A stretch of DNA of 20,221 nucleotides from Flavobacteriales bacterium (GTDB lineage Bacteria > Bacteroidota > Bacteroidia > Flavobacteriales > BACL11): the NCBI GenBank assembly GCA_012960835.1, contig DUAL01000183.1, positions 1 through 20,221 on the forward strand. Reading direction: 5' to 3'. Every line of letters starts with the position of its first letter. Position 1 is the first letter of the stretch. The notes beneath the pieces are model-generated. The model ran no database searches. It worked only from the letters and a program-made list of their open reading frames with translations, and was not told the DNA's origin. This document shows positions 1 to 7,869 of the stretch, one piece after another. A program made the position numbers and the translations under genes.

Positions 1-120
1 AGAGGTGAATATAAGATGAAAGATGAAATGTCAAGAGCTCAGATATTACAAATTCAAGAACAGATTAAAGAATTAAAAGAAGAGATTAAAGAATTAAGGA
101 AAAAGGTTTATGGTCAATAA
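1..120 (+). CDS. C-terminal fragment of a coiled-coil protein (hypothetical, truncated by window edge)
   Basis: The first reading frame is open from the left edge to a TAA at 118-120, giving 39 residues. The visible part is strongly charged, with Leu/Ile-Lys-Glu heptad-like repetition (IKELKEEIKELRKK), so it very probably forms an alpha-helical coiled coil. An internal ATG at 16 could make it a self-contained 34-residue peptide, but the frame stays open before it, so a truncated longer protein is more likely. The stop lies 11 bases inside the next gene, whose ATG is at 110, which suggests translational coupling. The purine-rich stretch before that ATG lies inside this frame. No family can be assigned from this fragment; a small regulatory or phage-like protein is possible but unsupported. 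Confidence 0.5.
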   Translation, partial: RGEYKMKDEMSRAQILQIQEQIKELKEEIKELRKKVYGQ

Positions 121-475
121 AATTTTATTAATATTATTAAGTTCTTTATTATTTGGTGTGGGTGATTTAACATCAAAAAATTATGAAGAAGAAATTGGAC
201 AAGGAATAGTTGTTGTTGAATATTGGGCAGGTTGGAATGATAAGAATATAGTAACAGCTGTTGAAGAATTAAATGATGTAAAAGTTTTTCGTGTTAATAT
301 AGACACAAATGCAGATTTACAGGTAAAAAATGGCGTAATAGTAGTGCCAACAATTATCTTTTATGATGATGGAAAAGAATATAAAAGATTACAAGGAGAT
401 TTATCCTTTACATTAAAGACAACAAAAAAAGAGTTGCAGAAGATAATTGATGAGATATTGATGAGTAAATTTTAG
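110..475 (+). CDS. Exported thioredoxin-fold protein lacking the active-site cysteines
   Basis: This 121-residue protein begins with a hydrophobic segment (residues 4-17) typical of a signal peptide or N-terminal anchor, so it probably acts outside the cytoplasm. The rest follows the thioredoxin pattern: a beta strand leading into YWAGWNDKN (residues 38-46), where thioredoxins carry WAxWCxxC, then VVPT with the conserved cis-proline at residue 80, a strand, and a C-terminal amphipathic helix. Both catalytic cysteine positions are Asn (43 and 46), and the protein contains no cysteine at all. It therefore cannot do disulfide exchange and is more likely a binding or chaperone-like member of the superfamily. 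The start at 110 is preceded by an AAGGAAAAAGG purine stretch and gives the signal-like N terminus. It overlaps the upstream frame by 11 bases and lies 66 bases before the M1 peptidase gene. Fold is fairly sure, role unknown. Confidence 0.7.
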   Translation: MVNKILLILLSSLLFGVGDLTSKNYEEEIGQGIVVVEYWAGWNDKNIVTAVEELNDVKVFRVNIDTNADLQVKNGVIVVPTIIFYDDGKEYKRLQGDLSFTLKTTKKELQKIIDEILMSKF

Positions 476-514
476 TATGCCAAACAAAAAAGCAAAAATG
501 CCGAATAAGAGTTG

Positions 515-522
515 TAAATTCG
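515..522 (+). promoter_or_regulatory. Candidate -7 promoter element for the M1 peptidase gene
   Basis: TAAATTCG sits 19 bases before the ATG at 542 and differs by one base from the Bacteroidota -7 consensus TAnnTTTG. The same TAAATTCGCA string precedes carB. No TTG lies at the usual distance upstream, so the call rests on the -7 element and its position. The implied leader is about 14 bases and has no Shine-Dalgarno sequence. Confidence 0.35.
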
Positions 523-541
523 CAACCCAAAATATTTTATT

Positions 542-3500
542 ATGAAACAAATACTCTCTGTCCTATTACTACTTTGTGTTATATTTACTTATGCACAGGA
601 ACAATACAACCCTTTGGTAAAACCAAACACTTACAGAAATACTGACAACCCAAATTATTGGAAAAATAAAATGCCACACAATGCTTATTGGCAGCAAGAT
701 GTACATTATAGAATTACAGCAAATATTGATGAAGAAACCGATATTATTTCGGGGGATGAAAACCTAACTTATTGGAATAATTCAGCTGATGATATGGACT
801 TTGTTTTTTTCCATTTGTATCAAAATGCTTTTCAGCCAGATTCTTATTTGGATGAGCTGCAAAAAGAAAATGGTAATGCTCCAAAATATGGCATATACGA
901 AACAGAAAAATTAGGAACAGTTATTGAAGAAATTTATGTAAACGGACAAAAAGCAAGAACGGTTTTAGATAATACAATTCTGAAAGTGTATTTGCCAAAT
1001 ACCCTAAATGCTAAGGGAACCGTTACTTTCAAAATAAAATTCAAAACTTATTTTGATTCAGGAGGCGTAAGAAGAAGAATGAAAACTTTTGATGCCTTTG
1101 GCAACAAGCATTATGATGGTGTGCATTGGTATCCAAGAATATCAGTTTATGATGCAAAATTTGGCTGGACTACCGACCAGCATTTGGGCAGAGAATTTTA
1201 TGGAGATTTTGGCTGTTATGATGTGGAGCTTACTTTCGCTTCTAATTATGTAGTTGGCGCAACCGGATTTTTACAAAACAGGGAGGAAGTTTTACCAAAA
1301 GATTTAAGAGAAAAGTTGGACATCAAAAATTTTAAAGATAAGCCATGGAATTCTCCTCCATCAATCATTACAGAATATAAAAAAGGAGAAAAAAAGACAT
1401 GGAAATTCCATGCTGAGAATGTACATGATTTTGCTTTTACTGCCGACCCAACTTATAGAATTGGAGAAGCATGGTGGAAGGATAAAGTTTGTTATGCACT
1501 AGCGCAAGAATCTCATGCAAGCCGGTGGCAAAATGCAGCCGAATATGCAGCAAAAGTTATTCAGGTTTTTTCGGAAGATTTTGGAATGTACACTTACCAT
1601 AAAATGATTGTAGCAGATGCGAGAGATGGAATGGAATACCCAATGTTAACTTTGGATGGTGGAAAAGACCCAGGATACAGAGGTCTTTTGGTGCATGAAA
1701 TTGGACACAATTGGTTTTTCGGACAAGTGGGAAATAACGAAACTTATCGTGCCCTTTTGGATGAAGGTTTCACTCAATTCCTTACTGCTTGGGGATTGAT
1801 AAAAATTGATGGAGAATATTTGGTAAAAAATAAAAGTAAAAACAACTTTATAGCAAAACATACAAAGCCAACAAGAGCAATTGACAGCAGGGTTTTCTAT
1901 GCTTACATCAATGATGCTACAAGATATAACGATCCTAAAATTAGCACACATTCTGATGGATTTAATGGTGCGCTAAGACATGGTGGTGGATATAGACATG
2001 TATATTACAAAACGGCTAGCATGCTTTATAATTTACAATATGTACTTGGGGACGAACTTTTCCTAGATGCTATGAAACATTATTTTGGAACTTGGAAAAT
2101 TGCACATCCTTATAATGAGGATTTTAGAGATGCAATCATCCAGTTTACTAAGGTAGATTTGAACTGGTTCTTTGACCAATGGCTCGAAACCACAAAACGA
2201 ATTGATTACAGTATAGATAATGTTACCGATTTAGGAAATGACTTTTTTGCTATTGAGTTTGAGCGAAAAAGCAGAATGCAAATGCCAATTGATTTTAGAG
2301 TAATTGCAAATAATGGAAAAGAGTATGATTTTCATATTCCTAATAATTGGTTTGTAAAAAAGACAAATGCAACAGTGCTTGCCAAGTGGCATGGTTGGGA
2401 TAAGTTATATCCCGAATATACGGCAAGAGTGAGGGTTCCATCAGGAATAAAAGATGTAATAATAGATCCAACTAGCAGATTGGCGGATGCTTATATGCTT
2501 GATAATTCTTACAAATTTCCTATAAAATACGATTATGATACAAGGCTGTGGAAATATCCTGATTGGAGAAATTACGAAATTAAATTCCGTCCGGATGTTT
2601 GGTATAACTCCTATGATGGCGTGAAGGTTGGCTTACATGCAAATGGTGGCTATATGAATCATCACCATTTATTTGATGCAACTGTTTGGATGAACACTGG
2701 TGCTATGCAAAAGAAAGATGTAAGCGACCCTGATTTGTATGATGTTTTTTCATATAGATTGAATTACAACACTAATTTGGATAAGATTGCTTCAAATTCT
2801 AGAATATCATTTAACACACAATCCTTGGCGGGACTTTATAACAGCAATATTGGATTGTCAAAGTCGGATGCAAGTAGAAATAATATTTTTAGTATTAATC
2901 TGCTTAGCAAGTATCGCCCAGAAAGTAGCGATTTGAATTATTTACTTTATCCTGAGCATTGGGGCGTAAATAAACTTAATAACAGAATTGATTTCAGTTA
3001 TGAGCATAATTATAAATATCGCTCTGGAAATGGAAAATTAACTTTTGAGATAAAAAATTCTGCATTGGGAAGCGAATACGACTATAATTTATTTAGTTTG
3101 CTAGCAGTAAACAACAGCAAAAAAGGAAAATTGAAAATAAAAACAAGAAGTTATTTTCAGTTTGGAAGTGGAACAAATTGGGCGCCAGAATCCAAGCTAT
3201 TTTTGGCTGGATCCAATCCGGAAAATTTGATGGATAATAAATATACAAGAGCCTCTGGTTTTTTCCCTAACGATTGGATGGGATATGATTATACCACCAA
3301 CTTCTTTCATGCTGGCGGAGGGCTTAATTTAAGAGGGTATGCTGGTTATTTAGCTCCTGAGTTTGACGATAATGGCGTGATTACTAACTTTGGCTACAAT
3401 GGAACATCTGGAGCATCATTTAGCACAGAAATTGATTTTACAAAATACATGCCTTATGAGTTTAGAGAATTTGGAATTACCTATTATGCTTTTGCGGATG

Positions 3501-3736
3501 CGGGTGTAATTACAAATGAAAAACTAAATAAGAATAATTTGGAAGATGCTTTTGATGATGTAAGAGTGGATGCTGGATTTGGATTAGCTTATTCCTTTAA
3601 TAGTTGGGGGCCATTGGCAATGGTAAAACCTATTACTATTAGGTTAGATATGCCGCTTTTCTTAAACAAACCACCAGCTACAAATGATGATTTCTTGCAA
3701 TTCAGATGGATTTTAGGAATTAATAGGGCTTTTTAA
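542..3736 (+). CDS. M1 family zinc metallopeptidase fused to a C-terminal Omp85-like outer-membrane beta-barrel
   Basis: The 1064-residue product starts with a signal peptide (about residues 1-18, ending TYAQ). The N-terminal half is an M1 (gluzincin) peptidase: the substrate-binding GAMEN-type loop appears as DGMEY (362-366). The zinc site HEIGH (385-389) is followed by the third ligand E408 in DEGF at the canonical HEXXH-x18-E spacing. A Tyr in the YYKTASMLY segment (488-489) is in the expected place for the transition-state tyrosine. A beta-rich domain (about 550-650) follows. From about residue 665 to the end the sequence changes to short amphipathic strands rich in Tyr, Asn and Gly. It contains NLRGY (929-933), which matches the (V/L)RG(F/Y) signature of Omp85/BamA-type barrels, and it ends in a terminal Phe. 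Soluble M1 enzymes are usually 450-900 residues without such a tail. I infer a surface or periplasmic aminopeptidase tethered by its own barrel. Peptidase call is very sure; barrel call is good but made by eye. Confidence 0.9.
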   Translation: MKQILSVLLLLCVIFTYAQEQYNPLVKPNTYRNTDNPNYWKNKMPHNAYWQQDVHYRITANIDEETDIISGDENLTYWNNSADDMDFVFFHLYQNAFQPDSYLDELQKENGNAPKYGIYETEKLGTVIEEIYVNGQKARTVLDNTILKVYLPNTLNAKGTVTFKIKFKTYFDSGGVRRRMKTFDAFGNKHYDGVHWYPRISVYDAKFGWTTDQHLGREFYGDFGCYDVELTFASNYVVGATGFLQNREEVLPKDLREKLDIKNFKDKPWNSPPSIITEYKKGEKKTWKFHAENVHDFAFTADPTYRIGEAWWKDKVCYALAQESHASRWQNAAEYAAKVIQVFSEDFGMYTYHKMIVADARDGMEYPMLTLDGGKDPGYRGLLVHEIGHNWFFGQVGNNETYRALLDEGFTQFLTAWGLIKIDGEYLVKNKSKNNFIAKHTKPTRAIDSRVFYAYINDATRYNDPKISTHSDGFNGALRHGGGYRHVYYKTASMLYNLQYVLGDELFLDAMKHYFGTWKIAHPYNEDFRDAIIQFTKVDLNWFFDQWLETTKRIDYSIDNVTDLGNDFFAIEFERKSRMQMPIDFRVIANNGKEYDFHIPNNWFVKKTNATVLAKWHGWDKLYPEYTARVRVPSGIKDVIIDPTSRLADAYMLDNSYKFPIKYDYDTRLWKYPDWRNYEIKFRPDVWYNSYDGVKVGLHANGGYMNHHHLFDATVWMNTGAMQKKDVSDPDLYDVFSYRLNYNTNLDKIASNSRISFNTQSLAGLYNSNIGLSKSDASRNNIFSINLLSKYRPESSDLNYLLYPEHWGVNKLNNRIDFSYEHNYKYRSGNGKLTFEIKNSALGSEYDYNLFSLLAVNNSKKGKLKIKTRSYFQFGSGTNWAPESKLFLAGSNPENLMDNKYTRASGFFPNDWMGYDYTTNFFHAGGGLNLRGYAGYLAPEFDDNGVITNFGYNGTSGASFSTEIDFTKYMPYEFREFGITYYAFADAGVITNEKLNKNNLEDAFDDVRVDAGFGLAYSFNSWGPLAMVKPITIRLDMPLFLNKPPATNDDFLQFRWILGINRAF

Positions 3737-3803
3737 TTATTCAAAATATCTTTTTACTACCAGTTTTATCATTATAGAGATAGAGTAAGGGCACACATTC
3801 TTA

Positions 3804-5288
3804 TCACCTTTTTTCTTCTTTTGGACAAGAAAGATTAAAACGCGATTTAATATCATCTCTAATCTTATTAATATCCTCAGATAAATTGAGATAAAGAACA
3901 GTAGGAATAAAGATACTAAACACTAGTATCGATTTCCAGATAATATCAGCAAAAGCATAATTTGTATTTGGCAGTAACCCAAGTAAAAAATACACTACAA
4001 ATAGTAGTAAGATTGTTTTGAGTGTTTGCAAACTAAAAGGATGCATATTCATTTTTACTTTTATCAGAACTAATCTTATTAAATTAAAAAGCAATACAGA
4101 AATTGCAGTTGCCATTGCCGCTCCATTTATCCCGTAAATTGGAATAAAAAAGTAATTTGTTCCTATAGTTAAGAATACCAAAATTACATTTGTTATCAAA
4201 TCATATCTATAATGTTTTGAATTCACAATAATGACACCATTAATCCCAGTTGATATATTAAATAATTGTGACAATCCTATAAATAATACAACCCATTTTC
4301 CATGCGAGAATTTATTAGGTAGTAAAGAGAATATCTCATCAATATTTAACCAAACACATAAAAAAAACACTCCTCCAATTATCAGCTGATTTATAGATGA
4401 TTTACTATAAAGAGATTGGATTGTCTTCAAATCTTTCTCCTCCCAAGCTTTTGATATTAAAGGAATTGAAATAGAAACTATTGACTTTCCTGGAACCTTA
4501 ATAGCGTTCCCAATAAAAAATGCAACCGTATAAAAAGCCACTTGCTCTAAATCTAAAAGAGAAGCAATCATCATCATATCTAACCTTGTGACTATCATTA
4601 CTGACGCTCCTCCAACTAAAACATACAAACCAAAACTAAGCATTTCTTTTAGCTGCAAATCTTTTAATGAAATATTAAAACTAAAGCGATTATTCTTCCA
4701 TTGTATAGTAAATAATATTGCAAATTTTAAGAAGTAACCGAGCAAATAAATCTGTAAAAAAGTAGTAAAATCTAAATATCCGAACCAGTGCAATAATAAT
4801 GCTGACATGCTATATAACTTCAAGAAAACCTCATTGATAAAAATAGGAGTTGCTGCACTTAAAAACGATCTTGAGATGGCTGTTAGCACATCATAAAACC
4901 CAATGAAGAATACTAATAATATTATATAAAAGAAATTGTTTTTTAGTAAATCACTTGCATTCAACAATTCAAATATTTGTTGCTTAAAAAGCAGATAAGA
5001 AAGGGCTGCGAAAACAAAACCTAAAACAGGAATGATTAAGCTCAAGAAATACAATTGTCCTTTTTCTTTTATTGCCGGGAAAAACTTTACAAATGTTTTA
5101 GGAATACCGAAAGTAGTAAAAGTTGAAACAACAATAGCATAAGCTATTAAAATCTGGATTAAACCAAAATGCTCTGGATTATCTTTAAATACATTTGGGT
5201 AAATAATCACAGTATTTATGGCGCCCATTGCCATTCCAATATAATAACTTATAGAATTCTTTATGCTTTGATTTCTTACAATTCCCAT
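3804..5288 (-). CDS. Polysaccharide flippase (Wzx/MATE-like, MOP superfamily)
   Basis: This 494-residue protein is almost entirely hydrophobic, with roughly 12-14 predicted membrane segments and short charged loops. It opens with MGIVRNQSIKNSISYYIG, the N-terminal pattern common in oligosaccharide flippases of Bacteroidota. Such proteins of the MOP superfamily move lipid-linked sugar repeat units or other glycolipids across the inner membrane. It ends in a basic, Lys-rich cytoplasmic tail (CPKEEKR). It is transcribed alone, away from the YfhO-like gene on the other strand, with 154 bases between the starts, and it faces the M1 peptidase gene across 67 bases with no obvious hairpin. The neighbouring glycosyltransferases, deacetylase and sulfotransferases fit export of a modified glycan. 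Substrate cannot be read from sequence. Confidence 0.87.
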   Translation of the reverse strand: MGIVRNQSIKNSISYYIGMAMGAINTVIIYPNVFKDNPEHFGLIQILIAYAIVVSTFTTFGIPKTFVKFFPAIKEKGQLYFLSLIIPVLGFVFAALSYLLFKQQIFELLNASDLLKNNFFYIILLVFFIGFYDVLTAISRSFLSAATPIFINEVFLKLYSMSALLLHWFGYLDFTTFLQIYLLGYFLKFAILFTIQWKNNRFSFNISLKDLQLKEMLSFGLYVLVGGASVMIVTRLDMMMIASLLDLEQVAFYTVAFFIGNAIKVPGKSIVSISIPLISKAWEEKDLKTIQSLYSKSSINQLIIGGVFFLCVWLNIDEIFSLLPNKFSHGKWVVLFIGLSQLFNISTGINGVIIVNSKHYRYDLITNVILVFLTIGTNYFFIPIYGINGAAMATAISVLLFNLIRLVLIKVKMNMHPFSLQTLKTILLLFVVYFLLGLLPNTNYAFADIIWKSILVFSIFIPTVLYLNLSEDINKIRDDIKSRFNLSCPKEEKR

Positions 5289-5418
5289 GAATAGCTAAAC
5301 ATTGTTGTTATGCAATTATAGTTATTTCAAACGAGATGTAGGTTCTATTATTATCAACTTACTCACAAATGGTTCCCAATAAATCTTAACTTTTTAAATC
5401 AGTAATGGTAGAAATAAA

Positions 5419-5426
5419 TATCTTTG
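5419..5426 (+). promoter_or_regulatory. Candidate -7 promoter element for the YfhO-like gene
   Basis: TATCTTTG is an exact match to the Bacteroidota TAnnTTTG element and ends 16 bases before the ATG at 5443. A T-run around 5391-5395 could be a weak -33 region, but no TTG is at the ideal spacing. The rest of the 154-base divergent gap to the flippase start shows nothing else that I can name. Confidence 0.45.
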
Positions 5427-5442
5427 TTAAAAAAATATAAGA

Positions 5443-7869
5443 ATGTCAAAGAAAAGTATTATTCATCATTTTATTTCCATTTTTGCTTTAATTGCTGTAT
5501 TGCTAATTTATTTCTACCCTACAATTCAGGGTAAGATTTTGGTACAAGATGACATAACAAGATCAATAGCAACCTCAAAAGAAGCAAGGGATTTTAGAGC
5601 AGATACAGGTGAGGAAGCGTTATGGACTAATTCACAGTTTGGTGGAATGCCAACTTTCCAAATGAATACAGAATACCCTTCAAATCTTATGAGATATTTT
5701 GAGAAAGGATTAAAGTTTTACAGAATATTACCAGATAAAACCGGATTAATCTTTATGTTATTACTAGGTTTTTATTTCTTACTTATAACATTGGGAGTAG
5801 ATAAAAAAATAAGCGTAATAGGAGCAATCGCATTCGGATTTTCTACCTTCTTCATTATATCATTAGGGGTTGGACATAATAGTAAATTAAGATCAATCGG
5901 CTACATTGCTCCAATTATTGCAGGTGTACTGATGACCTATAAAGGAAAGAAACTTTTAGGAGGAGCAATAACTGCTTTCACATTAGCTCTTGCAATTAAT
6001 GCCAACCATTTCCAAATTACATACTACCTCTTCCTTCTACTTCTTGTATTGGCTAGCGTTTATCTTTTTCAAGCAATTCAAAAGAAGAATACAAAAGACT
6101 TTTTTATATCCTCAGCTATCTTGTTGCTTTCTGCTCTACTCTCTGTTGGGCCAAATGTTTCTAAACTTTGGACTACTTACTCCTACTCAGGAGAAACAAT
6201 GAGAGGAGGAAAATCAGAACTAACAGTAAATAAAGAAAAATCAAAAGGTGGTTTAGATATTGATTATGCCCTTAAATGGAGTTATGGAAAGATGGAGAGT
6301 TTAAATTTATTAATGCCTAATTTTTATGGAGGGTCCTCTACTAAGGAATTAAATACTTCTTCCAATACATATAAGAAACTTGTAAAGAATGGGGTAAATA
6401 AGCGGCAAGCAAAAAAGTATATAGAAAGAATGCCTATATATTGGGGGGAGCAACAATTCACTTCAGGACCAACCTATCTTGGAGCAATTATACTTTTCCT
6501 TTTCTTAATCGGTACTTTTATAATTAGAGGTCCTACAAAATGGTGGATTGTTATAGGCTCTGTTTTAGCACTGATGATTGCCTGGGGAAGTAACCTAATG
6601 TGGTTTAATCAACTCATGTTTGAGTATTTTCCAATGTTTAATAAATTCCGAGCTCCATCTATGGCATTAACGATTGTATGCTTTACAGCGCCACTACTTG
6701 CTATGCTTGCATTAAATAAAATGCTTACTACTGAGAATATATCAAAATATTGGGATAAAATAAAGCTTAGCTTTTACATCCTTGGAGGATTATGCTTGTT
6801 GTTTTATTTATTTGGAGGTTCATTATTTAGTTTTGAAGGATTAAGTGATGACTCATTAAAACAACAAGGTTGGCCAATTGATGCAATTGTAAGTGACAGA
6901 GTAAATTTATTAAAAAGCTCTGCTATAAGATCCTTATTATTAATTTCATTAGTTTTCGGTCTTATCTGGTCTTACTCAAAACAAAAATTATCTGCAAATC
7001 TTTTTATAGGAATAGTTGGTTTTCTAATCTTAGCAGATATTTGGATAGTAGATAAAGAGTATCTTGGTGCTGATAATTTTCATAAAGCCAGTGCAAAAGA
7101 GAAATCATACTTGCCCTCAGTTGCTGATCAGCAAATTTTGAAAGATAATGACCCAAATTTTAGAGTTTTTAATTTGAGTGTAAATCCTTTTACAGATGCC
7201 TTAACCTCTTATCATCATAAATCAGTTGGCGGGTATCATGGAGCTAAACTAATAAGATATCAAGATATGATTGACAAACATCTGAGCAAACAAAATATGC
7301 AAGTAATAAATATGTTAAATACTAAGTATCTTATTACTCAAAATAAAAAAACTGGACAAAAACAAGCGCAACTAAATCGGACAGCATTAGGAAATGCGTG
7401 GTTTGTGAATAAAATCCTTTGGGCCGAAAATGCAGATAATGAGATTGATTTGTTAGGTGATTTTAATGCCACAAATGAGGTTGTTATTGATAGCCGATAT
7501 AAAGATTATTTTACAAAAGAGATTGAGATTAATTCCTCCACAATAAATTTAATCAATTACAAACCAAACCATCTAACCTATAAAGCTAATGTAAATAATG
7601 AACATGCCTTTGCAGTCTTGTCAGAAATTTATTATGAGGGTAGCGGTAATGATTGGCAAGCATATATTGATGATAATCCAGTAGAACATATAAGAGTAAA
7701 CTACCTTCTGAGAGGAATGAATATACCTAATGGAGAACATATTATAGAGTTCAAATTCAGCCCTCCATCTTATTTTATAGGAGAGAAGATTTCTTTAGTA
7801 TTTTCTATATTGGTGATTTTATTATTCTTTGGAGCTCTTGCAGTAGAATTTAAACCTAATAGGTCCTAA
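5443..7869 (+). CDS. YfhO family multi-pass membrane protein (putative glycosyltransferase-like)
   Basis: This 808-residue protein has a polytopic membrane region over its first ~560 residues, starting with a strong helix at about 9-27. A soluble domain follows, with one last membrane helix near 780-800. The family match comes from the conserved N-terminal stretch with WTNSQFGGMPTFQ. It also comes from the C-terminal domain carrying LSEIYY, DWQAYIDD, NYLLRGM and GEHIIEFKFSP, the beta-sandwich pattern seen in YfhO proteins. Bacillus YfhO is linked to glycosylation of lipoteichoic acid, and the Bacteroidota members are usually annotated only as membrane proteins of GT-C-like topology. A role in lipid-linked glycan modification is an inference from that and from the surrounding polysaccharide genes. 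Its stop overlaps that of the convergent glycosyltransferase by three bases. Confidence 0.85.
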   Translation: MSKKSIIHHFISIFALIAVLLIYFYPTIQGKILVQDDITRSIATSKEARDFRADTGEEALWTNSQFGGMPTFQMNTEYPSNLMRYFEKGLKFYRILPDKTGLIFMLLLGFYFLLITLGVDKKISVIGAIAFGFSTFFIISLGVGHNSKLRSIGYIAPIIAGVLMTYKGKKLLGGAITAFTLALAINANHFQITYYLFLLLLVLASVYLFQAIQKKNTKDFFISSAILLLSALLSVGPNVSKLWTTYSYSGETMRGGKSELTVNKEKSKGGLDIDYALKWSYGKMESLNLLMPNFYGGSSTKELNTSSNTYKKLVKNGVNKRQAKKYIERMPIYWGEQQFTSGPTYLGAIILFLFLIGTFIIRGPTKWWIVIGSVLALMIAWGSNLMWFNQLMFEYFPMFNKFRAPSMALTIVCFTAPLLAMLALNKMLTTENISKYWDKIKLSFYILGGLCLLFYLFGGSLFSFEGLSDDSLKQQGWPIDAIVSDRVNLLKSSAIRSLLLISLVFGLIWSYSKQKLSANLFIGIVGFLILADIWIVDKEYLGADNFHKASAKEKSYLPSVADQQILKDNDPNFRVFNLSVNPFTDALTSYHHKSVGGYHGAKLIRYQDMIDKHLSKQNMQVINMLNTKYLITQNKKTGQKQAQLNRTALGNAWFVNKILWAENADNEIDLLGDFNATNEVVIDSRYKDYFTKEIEINSSTINLINYKPNHLTYKANVNNEHAFAVLSEIYYEGSGNDWQAYIDDNPVEHIRVNYLLRGMNIPNGEHIIEFKFSPPSYFIGEKISLVFSILVILLFFGALAVEFKPNRS

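Noticed and set aside
1646..1951. Open frame of about 100 codons antisense to the M1 peptidase zinc-site region.
   Set aside because: It lies wholly inside a strongly conserved gene on the other strand, the translation has no recognisable domain, and it has no promoter or operon partner.
3737..3803. Possible bidirectional terminator between the M1 peptidase and flippase genes.
   Set aside because: I found no stem of useful length followed by a T-run on either strand; only AT-rich filler is visible.
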